64,000 nucleotides of DNA, from positions 946,853 through 1,010,852 of the forward strand of contig BCHS01000001.1 of the NCBI GenBank assembly GCA_039545275.1, written 5' to 3'. The translations under genes were made by a program, and so were the position numbers. Numbering within the stretch: position 1 is the stretch's first letter; each line of letters starts with the position of its first letter. Positions 50,474 through 61,152 of the stretch are shown here, in pieces. This stretch comes from Pseudomicrostroma phylloplanum (Eukaryota > Basidiomycota > Exobasidiomycetes > Microstromatales). Under the pieces are notes generated by a model. It was given only the letters and a program-made list of their open reading frames with translations. It was not told the origin of the DNA and did no database searches.

Positions 50474-53400
50474 CTACTCTCGTCTCTCCCTTCTCCCCCT
50501 CGCCCTCTCCGCGTCTGCCTGTTCATCCACGGCCTCTCCTCTAACCCCTCGATCGCGCTCCTCTTCCTCCATGGCTGAATTGCGGGCTCGACTACTACTT
50601 CGACCACTCCTGCGCAGAGCCTGAGCCAGAGCATCCGGCGCCCTCGATCGGCTGCGAGACGTAGAGGATCGAGTGGTGGTGGTGTTTGTAGCCTCCACAA
50701 GGGCCGGACTGCTTCGGTCCGAAGCGGAGAAGGGCCCAGATCTACCTCGACTGCCGCTGGTGCTAGTGCTGCGTCGCTCGCTGCTTGCATCATTGGACGG
50801 GCGCGAGAGGATGGGAGGACGACTGTGGCTCCTCTGACGCGCAAAGCCAAATAGGTCATCGTGGTCCCCTCCTGCCCGCTGCTCAGCCCTGGACAGCGCG
50901 GCCATGCTATGCGAGGTCATCCTGTTCAAGCTCTGGCTTCGAGAACTTGGATTGGATGGATTGGCAATGGCGATGGGTCTTGATCTCGATGAAGCGACCG
51001 AAGGCGTCGTTGACGCCCATTTGTCGTCGTCTTCTTGCTCGAATCGTGCAGTGGCGCGGGGTCGACGACCACGAGCTTCAATAGGAGACGCGGGGGGCAA
51101 TGCTGGAGAGGCCGTCGCAGAGCGGTACACGACCGAGGCGTCCGCTTCCTCTGCATCCTGCTCGTCGCTTCCTCGGCGTTGGCCGACACCGCGTGAGGTA
51201 TATGCATTGCCTTCGTCTGCTCCTTGGCGGCTTGCAGGACGGGAACGGGTGAGGCTCGAATCGCGTCGCTGTCTGCGTTGTACCGCGACATGGTCCATCT
51301 TCTCGAAACTCAGCTCATTCCTCCAACTCCTCTGTCGACCCCACTGCGGCCGTTTGGGCGGCTCTGCATCTCCCCAGGCAACGTCCTCATGAACGTCGTG
51401 TAGCTGTCGGCGAGACTTGCTAGGAGTGCCATCTCTCGCGTCTTGATGCGGCTCGAAGCGATGCTCTTGGTCTGTTTCGCTCGGGTCGTACAGCCATCTG
51501 CACCTCACCAACTGCTCCACTGTCCAACGTTGCGTCGGATCTACTGCAAGCAAGCCGCGCAGCACCTCTCGTGCAGCTGCTCGATCAGCGCTGCTGCCAT
51601 CCCATTCCTGATCCACTTCACCATCCTCGTCTGACTCAGGGTCGGCCTCCGCGTCGGCAGCAGCCTGAGCTACCACGTCGATGTCGAAGCGGTTGAATTC
51701 TCCGACTTTGGTGGGCACTGATCCAACGACTGGTGCCTCGTGAGCAGAGGCAGTCCCTTGATGCAGAGGAGCATAGCCTGTTCTCTGTGTTGCTTGTAGA
51801 GAAGGTAAGGAAGCACTGAGGTCTTCTACGAAGTGACTGCCATGGTTGCGTAATGGTGCCTCCCTTGGACTGAATGTCAGTGAACTCGCTAAATGTGAGT
51901 GATCGCCGCTGGACTGATGACTGGCGGATCTACTGCGTTGTCCCTGGTCTTGAGCAGGCCTGGGAACATCCGAAAGAAGTCGTCTTGCCCTTCTCCAGAG
52001 CCTCGGAGGGAAGTCCCAATCCCCCTTTGCAATCAGCGCTTGCAGGCGTGGCTCGAATGCGTCGTTGAAGGGTAGCTTACCGCTCACAAGAGCGTACACC
52101 ATACAGCCCAGAGCCCACATATCGGAAGCAAAAGGGGAGGGGCCGTTCCTAGATTGTCCTGGGCTTGAGCTGGCCGAGCCTTCAAGTGAGCCTTCTTGCC
52201 ATCTCTCGGGTGGAGTATACGCTATGGACCCTCCTGCTAGGCCTGCAGTAGCATGGCGAGACCTTCGAGCACTACCACGAGCTTTTGCCTCTTCCGAGTC
52301 ATCCTTCAGCCAAGAGGCGGCCTTTTCTTGAAGAGAAGACGGAGATTCCTCTTCTGCGACTCTACGTGACAGGCCAAAATCTGCTAGGCGCCAACATACG
52401 GACTCTTCAACCTTCTCTGCTTTCTTCTGGTGGTCGGATGAGCTTTGATCCCCCGGACTTCCGTGAGGTGACCTCTTGGGCTGACCCAGGACATTTTCGA
52501 GCTTCAGATCACCATGCAGAATGTGAGCTCGATTGTGTAGGCAGAAGAGACCTTCCGCTAGCTGCTTGGTACACTCTCTTGCTGCCTTCATGCTGACACC
52601 TCGACTGCGCGTTGAAGAGCTGAGTGCTCTTTGAAGACCAGTCGAAGAATGAGACAGAGTCCTTTGTACACTGGAGGAAGAGCGAGGGGCTGAGAAGGCT
52701 CCGCCAGTAGACACGACCCGGTCTGCTCGCGAGCTTGAAGACGGCGCGAAGCTCGATCCACCACGGGACGCCGAAGCTAGGTCTGCGGACCTCTTCAAAG
52801 ATGTGCGTCGAGAGATTGATGATGCCGGACTGGACTCAGTCCTTCTACCGCCTTCTGATCTGATAAAGCTCATCAAGTTTCCTTGTTCGCAAAAGGGCAT
52901 AACGAGCAATTCCACTTCGTGCTTTTCGGATGGCGGAGCCGTAGGCGTCATTCCAGCGGAGGCTCTTGGAGATGCTACAGATTGCATTGCCTTGTCCACC
53001 ACGACTCTCTCATCGTGTAGAAGCGGTAGGAGATTGGGGTGAGCGGGTAGACGCCTCCAGATGACAAGTTCGTCCCCTGTCGTGGCTCCAGGCTCGTGGT
53101 ATGAGACTTTGACCGCCACCTTGTGACGATGACCGACTTGGGACTCATGCTCAGCCCCTATCGAGCCTTCCTGAGTCATGTCCCATCCCTCCCGGATCGT
53201 AGAGAAACCTCCGAAGCCGATAAGCTTGCCGACCGCATAACGTCGATCTGGCCCGAAGCGATGACCCTCATCGTCGGGTCTGAGCTGACTCGCATCTAGT
53301 ATGGTGGAAGACGATGGCGTCAAAGCACCTTTGTGGGCAAGGATGCCGGCTGCTGCACTTACGGATCCCCCTTGCCAGCTGGCGGACATATCTGTATGCA

Positions 53401-54127
53401 TAGACTGCACACTGGGCGCCCTAGACCGATCGCTGGACTGACCAGGTCCCGGCTGCGATCGATCACCGAAGGGTAAAGGAGCTTGGCTAGATGCTTGTCG
53501 GGAATGAAGCGCTGAAGATGGGTTCTTGCTCGAAAAGCTGCTCAGAAATTCGGCAGCTTGCGAGCGTGTAGTCGCACTCGAGGGCGACTGCGAATGATCA
53601 TGCCCACCAGGAGTCGAAGCAGATGTTTGTCTCTTGACAACGTTGACGTCAAGCGAGAGACCACTGCCGCTCGGTCGCTCCCTACGTTCCCACCATTGGT
53701 GTGAGCGCTCGCTGGAGAGGGGGAGCCCTTCAACCTTGGAAGCAGAGGCGGGTAGCGATGAGACGAGAGACGGGCTATCACAGAGGACTCCGGCAAACTC
53801 GGAGGACCGCCTTCGCCTACCCCTCTTCTCCGCTTCGCCGGGAGCATTGTGAGCCGCATACCTTTCAGAGCTTGTCGCAGGCTGCTGAGCACTGCTACCT
53901 TGCTGGAAAGGAGGGCTGAGTCCCAGTCTCGTAGCGGCGTGGCTCAGCGGGTCGAAGACAGTTCCCTTGGCTGTTCGGTGCGCCGAGGACCGGAGTCCAG
54001 AAGGGTTGAAGAGCGGTACATCGCCGTCTTCATCTGAGCTAGAGCTTGAGCTGTCATTCTCGTTGGCTGAGGGTGCAAGAGGTTGATGGTGATTGCTAGA
54101 CAGACGCGTGACGGAGAAGGAAGACAT
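50474..54127 (-). CDS. Large serine/threonine protein kinase with HGD catalytic loop
   Basis: Intronless, 1217 aa. The first 290 residues are Ser-rich and disordered. The kinase domain begins at YAVGKLIGFGGFSTIREGWD (glycine loop about 304-309). Then come VAVKVS (Lys340), a hinge at LLVMPFCEQGNL, the catalytic loop ILHGDLKLEN (His538, Asp540), DFG at 583-585, the P+1 region IAYTPPERW (PPE at 639-641 instead of APE) and SDMWALGCMVYALVSGKLPF. The domain closes with DPTQRWTVEQLVRCRWL. Long Ser/Arg-rich inserts split the lobes (about 425-505 and between the DFG and PPE motifs). The HRD arginine is Gly, so this is a non-RD kinase, usually not dependent on activation-loop phosphorylation. Close family not identified. 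It is divergent from the GATA factor. Confidence 0.88.
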   Translation of the reverse strand: MSSFSVTRLSSNHHQPLAPSANENDSSSSSSDEDGDVPLFNPSGLRSSAHRTAKGTVFDPLSHAATRLGLSPPFQQGSSAQQPATSSERYAAHNAPGEAEKRGRRRRSSEFAGVLCDSPSLVSSLPASASKVEGLPLSSERSHQWWERRERPSGSGLSLDVNVVKRQTSASTPGGHDHSQSPSSATTRSQAAEFLSSFSSKNPSSALHSRQASSQAPLPFGDRSQPGPGQSSDRSRAPSVQSMHTDMSASWQGGSVSAAAGILAHKGALTPSSSTILDASQLRPDDEGHRFGPDRRYAVGKLIGFGGFSTIREGWDMTQEGSIGAEHESQVGHRHKVAVKVSYHEPGATTGDELVIWRRLPAHPNLLPLLHDERVVVDKAMQSVASPRASAGMTPTAPPSEKHEVELLVMPFCEQGNLMSFIRSEGGRRTESSPASSISRRTSLKRSADLASASRGGSSFAPSSSSRADRVVSTGGAFSAPRSSSSVQRTLSHSSTGLQRALSSSTRSRGVSMKAARECTKQLAEGLFCLHNRAHILHGDLKLENVLGQPKRSPHGSPGDQSSSDHQKKAEKVEESVCWRLADFGLSRRVAEEESPSSLQEKAASWLKDDSEEAKARGSARRSRHATAGLAGGSIAYTPPERWQEGSLEGSASSSPGQSRNGPSPFASDMWALGCMVYALVSGKLPFNDAFEPRLQALIAKGDWDFPPRLWRRARRLLSDVPRPAQDQGQRSRSASHQSSGDHSHLASSLTFSPREAPLRNHGSHFVEDLSASLPSLQATQRTGYAPLHQGTASAHEAPVVGSVPTKVGEFNRFDIDVVAQAAADAEADPESDEDGEVDQEWDGSSADRAAAREVLRGLLAVDPTQRWTVEQLVRCRWLYDPSETDQEHRFEPHQDARDGTPSKSRRQLHDVHEDVAWGDAEPPKRPQWGRQRSWRNELSFEKMDHVAVQRRQRRDSSLTRSRPASRQGADEGNAYTSRGVGQRRGSDEQDAEEADASVVYRSATASPALPPASPIEARGRRPRATARFEQEDDDKWASTTPSVASSRSRPIAIANPSNPSSRSQSLNRMTSHSMAALSRAEQRAGGDHDDLFGFARQRSHSRPPILSRPSNDASSERRSTSTSGSRGRSGPFSASDRSSPALVEATNTTTTRSSTSRSRSRAPDALAQALRRSGRSSSRARNSAMEEEERDRGVRGEAVDEQADAERARGRRERRE

Positions 54128-56254
54128 GCAAGGCCTCGCTAGACGGGCAACGGGGCTGATGAGTCTGCGTTGATCTCACTCCCTTTGCTTTGAGATCATA
54201 TGCTGACAAGAACGCTTCGAAGGGCAAGGTGGAAGGTAAGAGGTACGATGAGAGATGGGTCAGTAGGCGAAGCGAGAGGCCCCCACGCTTGAGCGAAATT
54301 AGGGCGCGTGCATTGACGGAAAGAGTGAGAGGGGCGGGCGGGCCGTCGGAAGCGCGAGTCTCTCAGCGCAGTGGGCTTTCCGACAGCATACACGCACTTC
54401 TTCCCCGGTCACCTGACACGAATATACGACATGAATAAAACACGAAGCGAAGCGAAGGGTGGGTCAGGTTCTCGTCAGACCCGGCTCTAGACGCCCAATG
54501 GTATTCACCGGCGTCTCCGAGAGGCCGACCCTCTGGCAGCGTGACGCACACGACAGAGTGCAATACAACATCGTCTCGGGCTCGGGCTGTCGCTCCTAGC
54601 AACTGCCGGTCTAGGCCAGCGTCGGTGTGACAGTCGCTAGCATTGAGGACATTTCATTGAAGCCATCCCGGAATTTCCGTTGGTGGTTGGGCTCGCAAGG
54701 CGTAGTCTGACTCATAGCCTCAAGCTCCCTCGCCATCCGCCGCCGCCGAGATTGGAACATTTGCCCGCTTAGCGCCGTCGGGCGAGTGCCGCCGCCAACG
54801 ACAGGGCCAAGATTTTGTGTGCATCTGTGATTTCAAAGCGGTCAGGCGTCTATCCGTGCACTGTGAAAAGTTACCGAGGCCTCGGATGCACCATAGGAAG
54901 CGACGGCTGTGGGGAGGGGCCGTGTGCAATCGGCAGAACTCGGTGGGTACCGAGGCTGCAGGGAAAATAGGCTTTGAGCCTGCGGGTCTCGGAGCTGTGA
55001 CACCTGTTGCCGGAAGTCGGGCGGTATGAGTTTCCGACCGGCCCAGATTGCTCTGCTTGTAAGGAGGCTTCTCACCTCGGCCTTGCCAATCGAGGCGAGC
55101 CGTGAGAGCTGGGCTGTAAGCGACACGGGCGCCCCCTGCGCCTTACTCGTGTGCGGATGCGCGCCGGCCGAGAAGCGCTTGTGGGCTACTTGCGCTCAGA
55201 AGTGAGTAAGTGCCCGAGGACAAGACTGGCAAGACTGGCCTGGCCCCTCGGACACGCGAGACAGTGGCTGGACGCCTGCAAAGGGTACAAATTTAGTCGA
55301 CCTAAGATGGGCGCGTGCAGCAGCAGCAGCAGCAAGCAGAAGAGCAACCTCCGGCCCCGCCCACCCGGCCGTGGTGCCTTGCCTTGCCTCGCCTTGCCCT
55401 CGCAGCAGCCCGTCTCAGAGTCCAGACGCCCTGAATCGGTCCGTCGTACGAGTCTTGATGGATCTCGCAGCCTCCCGCCACACGTCCATCAGGCACATCC
55501 TTCTCCCTCTGTCCTCTCGCAGGCCCACATCACACCCAAGCAGCCCACCAAGCCGGATCACCTTGGCTTGCACACAAAGCCCTGGCTCTCGCGGCCCGAT
55601 TCTTCACTCCTCGTTCTCCGCTCACGCGCCCTCTCTCTCTCCCTCTCCGCCCACGCCGTCCGCCCTCTCACTCCCGTCCTGTCCCTCTCGGCTGCTCCCT
55701 CACCCTCCTGCCCTGTCAGGGTGATCCTGTGAGTGTCGAAACCACCTTGCTTCCTACTTCCCTCTCCCTACTATACCGCTTGTCCCTCTTCGACCACTGC
55801 CCTGTCGCACACCTCGCTCGCCGCCTTGGGCAAACCGAGCGCAACCCCTGCGCCCCACTTCGGTGTACCTGAAAGGAGGCCTCGGCGGTAAATCCACCGG
55901 CTATAGGCTAGACGGGTCCCGCTAGACCTAAGTCTCTCGGCCCTGCCTGTGCTTTTTGCCTTGCTCTTTTCCTCACCCATCCCCTCGATCCCCGGCAAAG
56001 CAATCTGTGCCTGGGTCAAATCCTGCCAGGGGCTTACCAACGCACTCATCCCGCCATACTTGCTCCCTCATCCGAGCTCTGACGCAACCATACCCTCTCC
56101 CTGTCCCCACTGCGTTTCCCGGGCTGAACCCGGGTACTATCCTCCTCACCGGTAATCCTTCTACCGCGGTCACATCCCTTCTCGACTGCTGTTGTTCTGC
56201 CCAAGTACGGACGCATCCGCCTCCGCCGACCTGGTTCTGCCCGGTCTACTGGCG
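54128..56254. promoter_or_regulatory. 2.1-kb divergent region between kinase and GATA factor
   Basis: No coding sequence is convincing. The part upstream of the GATA gene is strongly pyrimidine-rich (about 55590-55790, CTCTCTCCCTCTCC tracts), as expected of a long 5' leader, and has a possible donor GTGAGT at about 55730 that could begin a leader intron. A CAG run lies at about 55318-55336. Confidence 0.5.
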
Positions 56255-59200
56255 ATGCAGGACAAGCACAAGTTGCGAGCCGATCTATTCCCCACTCCTC
56301 CAACCTCCTCCAACAACTCTGCTCGCCCTTCGCCCGACTCTCTCATCGACGACTTCATCAACTTCGGCTCAGAAGACGAGGAGAGCGGCGAGCGCAAAGC
56401 AAAGCAGTCGGCCGTCGTCTCAGCATCTACAGCTGACCAGGGTCACTTCAACGCTCGTCCCTTTCCATCGCCCCCGCTCTCGCCACCTCGGGCGTCACAG
56501 TCCTCGCTGCCCCCGTCCGCTGTCATGGCCACTCCTTCTGGGTCACCAGAGGGAAAGCATGCATCCACGCAACACTATCAGCAAGCCGCACCCTACCAGC
56601 TGGGCAAAGCTCAGGCTGGGCCTTCCAGCCAACCCTACCTGCATTCCCACACTCACAGTGGCAGTCAGTCCTTTGCTGCCCCCTACGCCGGAGCTATGAG
56701 GGGCGGGCCGTCCAACGGCAACGGCAGCGTCAGCTATGATGCCCACTCACAGAACTCGATGTACCTTCCTCATCAGCAGCATCAACAAGTATCACATCAA
56801 GGGTGGACCACGCCCAGCGCCTCGGCACATCCCAGCCCTGCTGTACCCGGGCCATCCTCTTACTTCAGCCAGCCTTTGGCGGACCCCTCGAGCGTTCCAC
56901 ACTCACCCTTGGCTTCGTCCACTGTGACTACGCCTGGTCACGCTGCTGGAAACTCGATGCTTTCGCAGTCGTTCCAGATGGCAAATGCGAGGCAGCGCCA
57001 GATGCAACAAAGTCTCGTGCAGCAGAGTCAGGGACAAGACTGGTCAGCTCAGCAGCAGAATTCATTTGGCAGGGGTGTCAGTGGAATGGAGGGTGGGACA
57101 ACAGCGTCGAGCATCCCGCCGCAAGCGCATCAGTCCTTCGGAGCTGCATTTGCCAATCCCTATCAAAGCTTTCAATCAGGCAATGCATGGCCGGGTGCAC
57201 CGCCTCAGCAACGATATCAACTCGCGTCAGGCTCAGGACCAACAACACCTGTGAGCGCCCTTAGCCGGGGCCACAGTAGAGCTACTAGCGTGGTTCCCAA
57301 TCTCAACGGAACAGCAAGTCCTGCTCAGCACTCGCCGATGGAAGGCAATCTGCATATTTCGTTAGATCAGGCTCGGAGGCAACAAGGCTTCTGGCCATAC
57401 CAGTCGCAGCACACTACTCCCATGGCTCAGCAAGTGGCGCAAGCAAGCGAAGGAGCGCCTCGAGCGGGCGATGCTTTCCAATACCGACAGCCGCCTGACG
57501 CACTATTCTCGCCAGAAGTGCGCTCGCCTGATGACGTCCCTTCCTTCCTCGAAGCGGCATCCGCAGGTGAAGCCGGACATTTCAACTATGCACCTGCTGG
57601 TGGCCCTTCCACGCTGCCTCGAGGCGCGTCTGTCTTACCGGACGTTTCCGCGCCTTCTGCTCAACCACACTCGGCAGCCGGCCTCCAACCGCCCGTCAAC
57701 GTGTCCGAGCTTGATCAGGAATCAGCAGCAGCGAATGGCGCAAATGCCTCTGGGGAAGAAACGATGTCAGCAGGCGGAAGCGGAACTGGTCGGGTACGAA
57801 GAGGCTCAACTGGGATTGGCGAAGCTGGTGAAGATGCGGAAGACGTCCTGGACCCGGAAGCGATGGCAAAGAAAGATCCTCTCGCGACCCAAGTCTGGAG
57901 AATGTACGCCAAGCAGAAGAGTCAGCTCTCCAACGGAGCGAGGATGGAGAACATCACTTGGCGCATGATGGCGTTGACTCTGAGGAAGAAGAAGGAGCAG
58001 GAGCGCGCTCAAGCAGCTGCAGAGGCAGAAGCCCTTTCTCGGCAAACGGCAGCATCTGGGCTCGGGGACTCTTACCCGGGCTCAAGTAGCGTGCCGACGG
58101 GCGTTTTGACGACTGCTACGCAATCTACTTCAACATCACCCGACTTGACTCACAGTGCAGCTTCTCATCCAAGCTCTCGGAGAAGCAGCGGATCGCAAGG
58201 CGAACCAGCAGGTGTACATGCTCCCCTGAGTGCGATGAAGGGATCCACAGCTTTGTATGGCATGACCGCTCTGGACGAAGGGCCTAGCGGTTCGGGCCGC
58301 GCAAAGGGCAGAGCGAGGTTTGCCGAGGTGTTCCATGAAGAGGAGGAACGAGGCAGACGAGGTAGGAATTCCAAGACGCCGGATCCTGGCCATGGGTGAG
58401 TACAGCAGTCCGAGTTGATCACTGAAGATTTCTGTCTCGTCCTGACCTGCTGCTCTCCCTCTCGACCCGTAGATCTGCTCTCACCCCGGTACCTTCTGCC
58501 TCAGCCCCCGTCGAGATAATGGATTGGCGAGCGAAAAGCAAGAGTCGATCTCGCTCACGCTCAGTCAGCGCAATGGACTGGCGTGGCAGCAGCCGATCGA
58601 GGTCGCGAGCGCCAGGTGGAAGGCTCGACACAATCAACGATCAATACTTTGACGAAGATGCGCAGGCCGCTGGCCCCTTCGGCGATCTCGGTCTGCTATC
58701 ACGTTCTGCTCCTACCGCTGCTTTTGATCTCACGAACTTCGCTGCTTTCAATGATCGTTTCGACGAACGCAACATCGAAGAATTCTTCACCCTCGCAGCT
58801 GGCCACGAATCTGGTCATGACACGGACACAATCGCACCACACTCCAACGTCGCCACAGCTGCCAACAGTAATGCTGCATCTCCCTATACTACTTCGACTC
58901 ATTCGACGCCTCCGGCCAACGTCAACAATCAGGCGCAGAAGGCAGAGTGGCTCAATGCTGTCAGACGGGCTGTCGAACGACCGCTGTTCTCTGCAGAAGA
59001 AGCGGATGGCGGCAATGCCTCCGACGAGCCAACTGGCTGGGCGGCCGGACTACGCCACAGCAGCCGTGACATGTCTGCCATCGGCGCAGCAGTCTCTTTC
59101 GGCCAGCCAATCTCAACGCTGGGCAGTATCCCGGGCATTGCAGACTACGCCTCTGATCCAACCAACCGAGACTCTCAATATGGGTTCCTCCCTCGGTTGG

Positions 59201-60615
59201 TAAGGAAGACCAGCTTCGACCACAATGTACGTGAACGCAGCGCCTCTCGTGGTCCTCGTCACAGGGCAGACACCCTCAATGCAGGCAATGACAAGAAGCG
59301 GCCCTTTAGGGATGACCCTTCGCCGGCTCGTGCTGCCTTCGCTGTTCCCCTCACAAGAGATCAGCGCATTGCGGCCGGTCTGTCAGGCCATCTCCCTGCC
59401 TTTGCGGCTCCTCACCTGTCTGGTCAAGGAGCCGCCAATGCTGCTGCACAGGACTTCGTTTTCAACGTGGCCAACGCGGGAGCGGGCGACAACTTCCAAG
59501 CTTACCTGAATGCTTTCAACGAGAGCGCGAAGGGTCAGGTGCCATCGCCTGCCCAAAGCCAAGCTATCAACGCCTTGACATCGAACGGTAACTCGCCAGA
59601 CGCGGTGGGAGCCAGCATTGCCAAAGGTCTCGGGAGCGCAGACACTACAGCGCCTCTCCAAGCAAGTGACATTGGTAATCAGCTTCAAAGCCAGCATCCG
59701 AATACACACACGCCAGGAACGGGAGAAGCAGCCGGTGAAGCAGAGGGCGACTCTGGCTCATTGGACATGATCATGAGGATGCTGTACAATCCTGCTGCAA
59801 TGGCGGGGCAACAGCCTCAGTCGTCGATCACGCACATTGACCCCAATCAGGTCTTCTCCCTGGGTGCCCACTCTGGCATTCCGCCCCAGACCGTTGCGGC
59901 ACTGGGTGATGATGCCTCAAACTGGACTTACAGCCCAAGCAACAGCACGGGATCCGGCAACGCCGATACCCCTCCCTTCGCTTCGGCATTCCACAACTCG
60001 CCGCTCTCTGGCACTGGACCAGGGGCTCCTCTTCTCCACACTCGGCAACCTTCATCAGACCTGCTTGAGGGCGGTGGTGCAGCAAAGGGTGCACGGTCTG
60101 CGGGGCCCTCCCGCTCAACTAGCATGTCTTCTGCGGTCTCTTCTCTTCCATACGCACGCAACCCTGAGTCCAAAGGCGGAGACAGGAAGAGTCTGTCTAG
60201 AAACAGCAGCAGCACTGGCACGAGTGGTAACACCGCTTCGAGTGGCAAGAAGGCCTCTCGTACCTCGGACGCTCAGAGCATGGCGAATGCTGACCCGCCT
60301 ACCGTCTGTTCCAACTGTACGACGACCAAGACGCCCCTCTGGCGCCGTGATCCTGATGGGAAGCCTCTGTGCAACGCTTGCGGCCTTTTCCTCAAGCTGC
60401 ATGGGACCATCAGACCTCCCACCATGAAGAACGAGAACATCAAGAGGAGGAACCGTGGGAAAGAATCGACAGGCCCTAGCGGTCCTGCCCATGGGACGGC
60501 GAGCAAGTCGGCCTCGGCTCGCAGTAGTTTGAGCGCCGGCAGCGGTATAAGTGCGGCGGCTGTGGCTCCTTTGACGCAGGTGGACAACAAAGGAGAAAAG
60601 AAGACGAGTAAATAG
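56255..60615 (+). CDS. GATA-type nitrogen regulator (AreA/Nit2-like)
   Basis: Transcription activator of nitrogen catabolism genes. Exons are 56255-58395 and 58473-60615 (intron 77 nt); 1427 aa. The start is the first ATG ([19 protein letters not shown]). A conserved AreA-type block lies before the intron: [18 protein letters not shown], followed by [19 protein letters not shown]. After the intron, two MDWR-containing Arg/Ser stretches ([15 protein letters not shown] and [12 protein letters not shown]) are repeated. The single zinc finger reads [14 protein letters not shown] ... [16 protein letters not shown] with a 17-residue loop, the class IVa finger of AreA and Nit2, with a basic arm NIKRRNRGK. 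Most of the rest is low-complexity (Gln, Ser, Pro, Ala). The assignment to the AreA/Nit2 group is based on both the finger and the upstream block. Confidence 0.92.
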
Positions 60616-61152
60616 AGATAGACGAAGAGGAGTAGCAGACGGATGACTTTGCTTCACGCGGCGCAAGGCCAGCAGTGTTTCGGACACCGTGATACCCCCT
60701 TGTGCTCCCCACGCTACCACCATTGCCATAGACGAGAAAGAGTCAAGCGAAGATGCAATAGAGCTCGCTGTTGGAGTTGCTCGTAGGTGAATCGGGCTCT
60801 GTTGTACAGTAGGAAGAGGTGCGACTGTTGTTTGATGCTTCGTTCAGTCATACCAATCATGTTTCTCTCTGCAAGGACACTTCTCTTTTCCCTCGTGCTT
60901 GCGCTTCACTACCCAGAGTGGTGAGCGAGAGAAGATCAGTCGAGTCGGTAGTCCGACCTCTGGTGGCCAAGCCCGGCGCCCTTCCGTTCCGGTTTGCGCG
61001 ACGCAGCTCCAACTCTCACCAGGAAGGACTGGTCGAACCGGCATCACCTTGATTCCCCTTTTCCCCACTCATTAGCTCGGCCTACTCCTCACTTCTCTCC
61101 CTTGCCGCCTCGCCCCTCATCCCTCACTCGCAGTCTTCATCGGTCAGACACG
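60616..61152. other. Intergenic, upstream of SNU114
   Basis: 537 bp holding the 3' flank of the GATA gene and the promoter and pyrimidine-rich leader of SNU114 (61080-61140). No gene seen. Confidence 0.5.
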
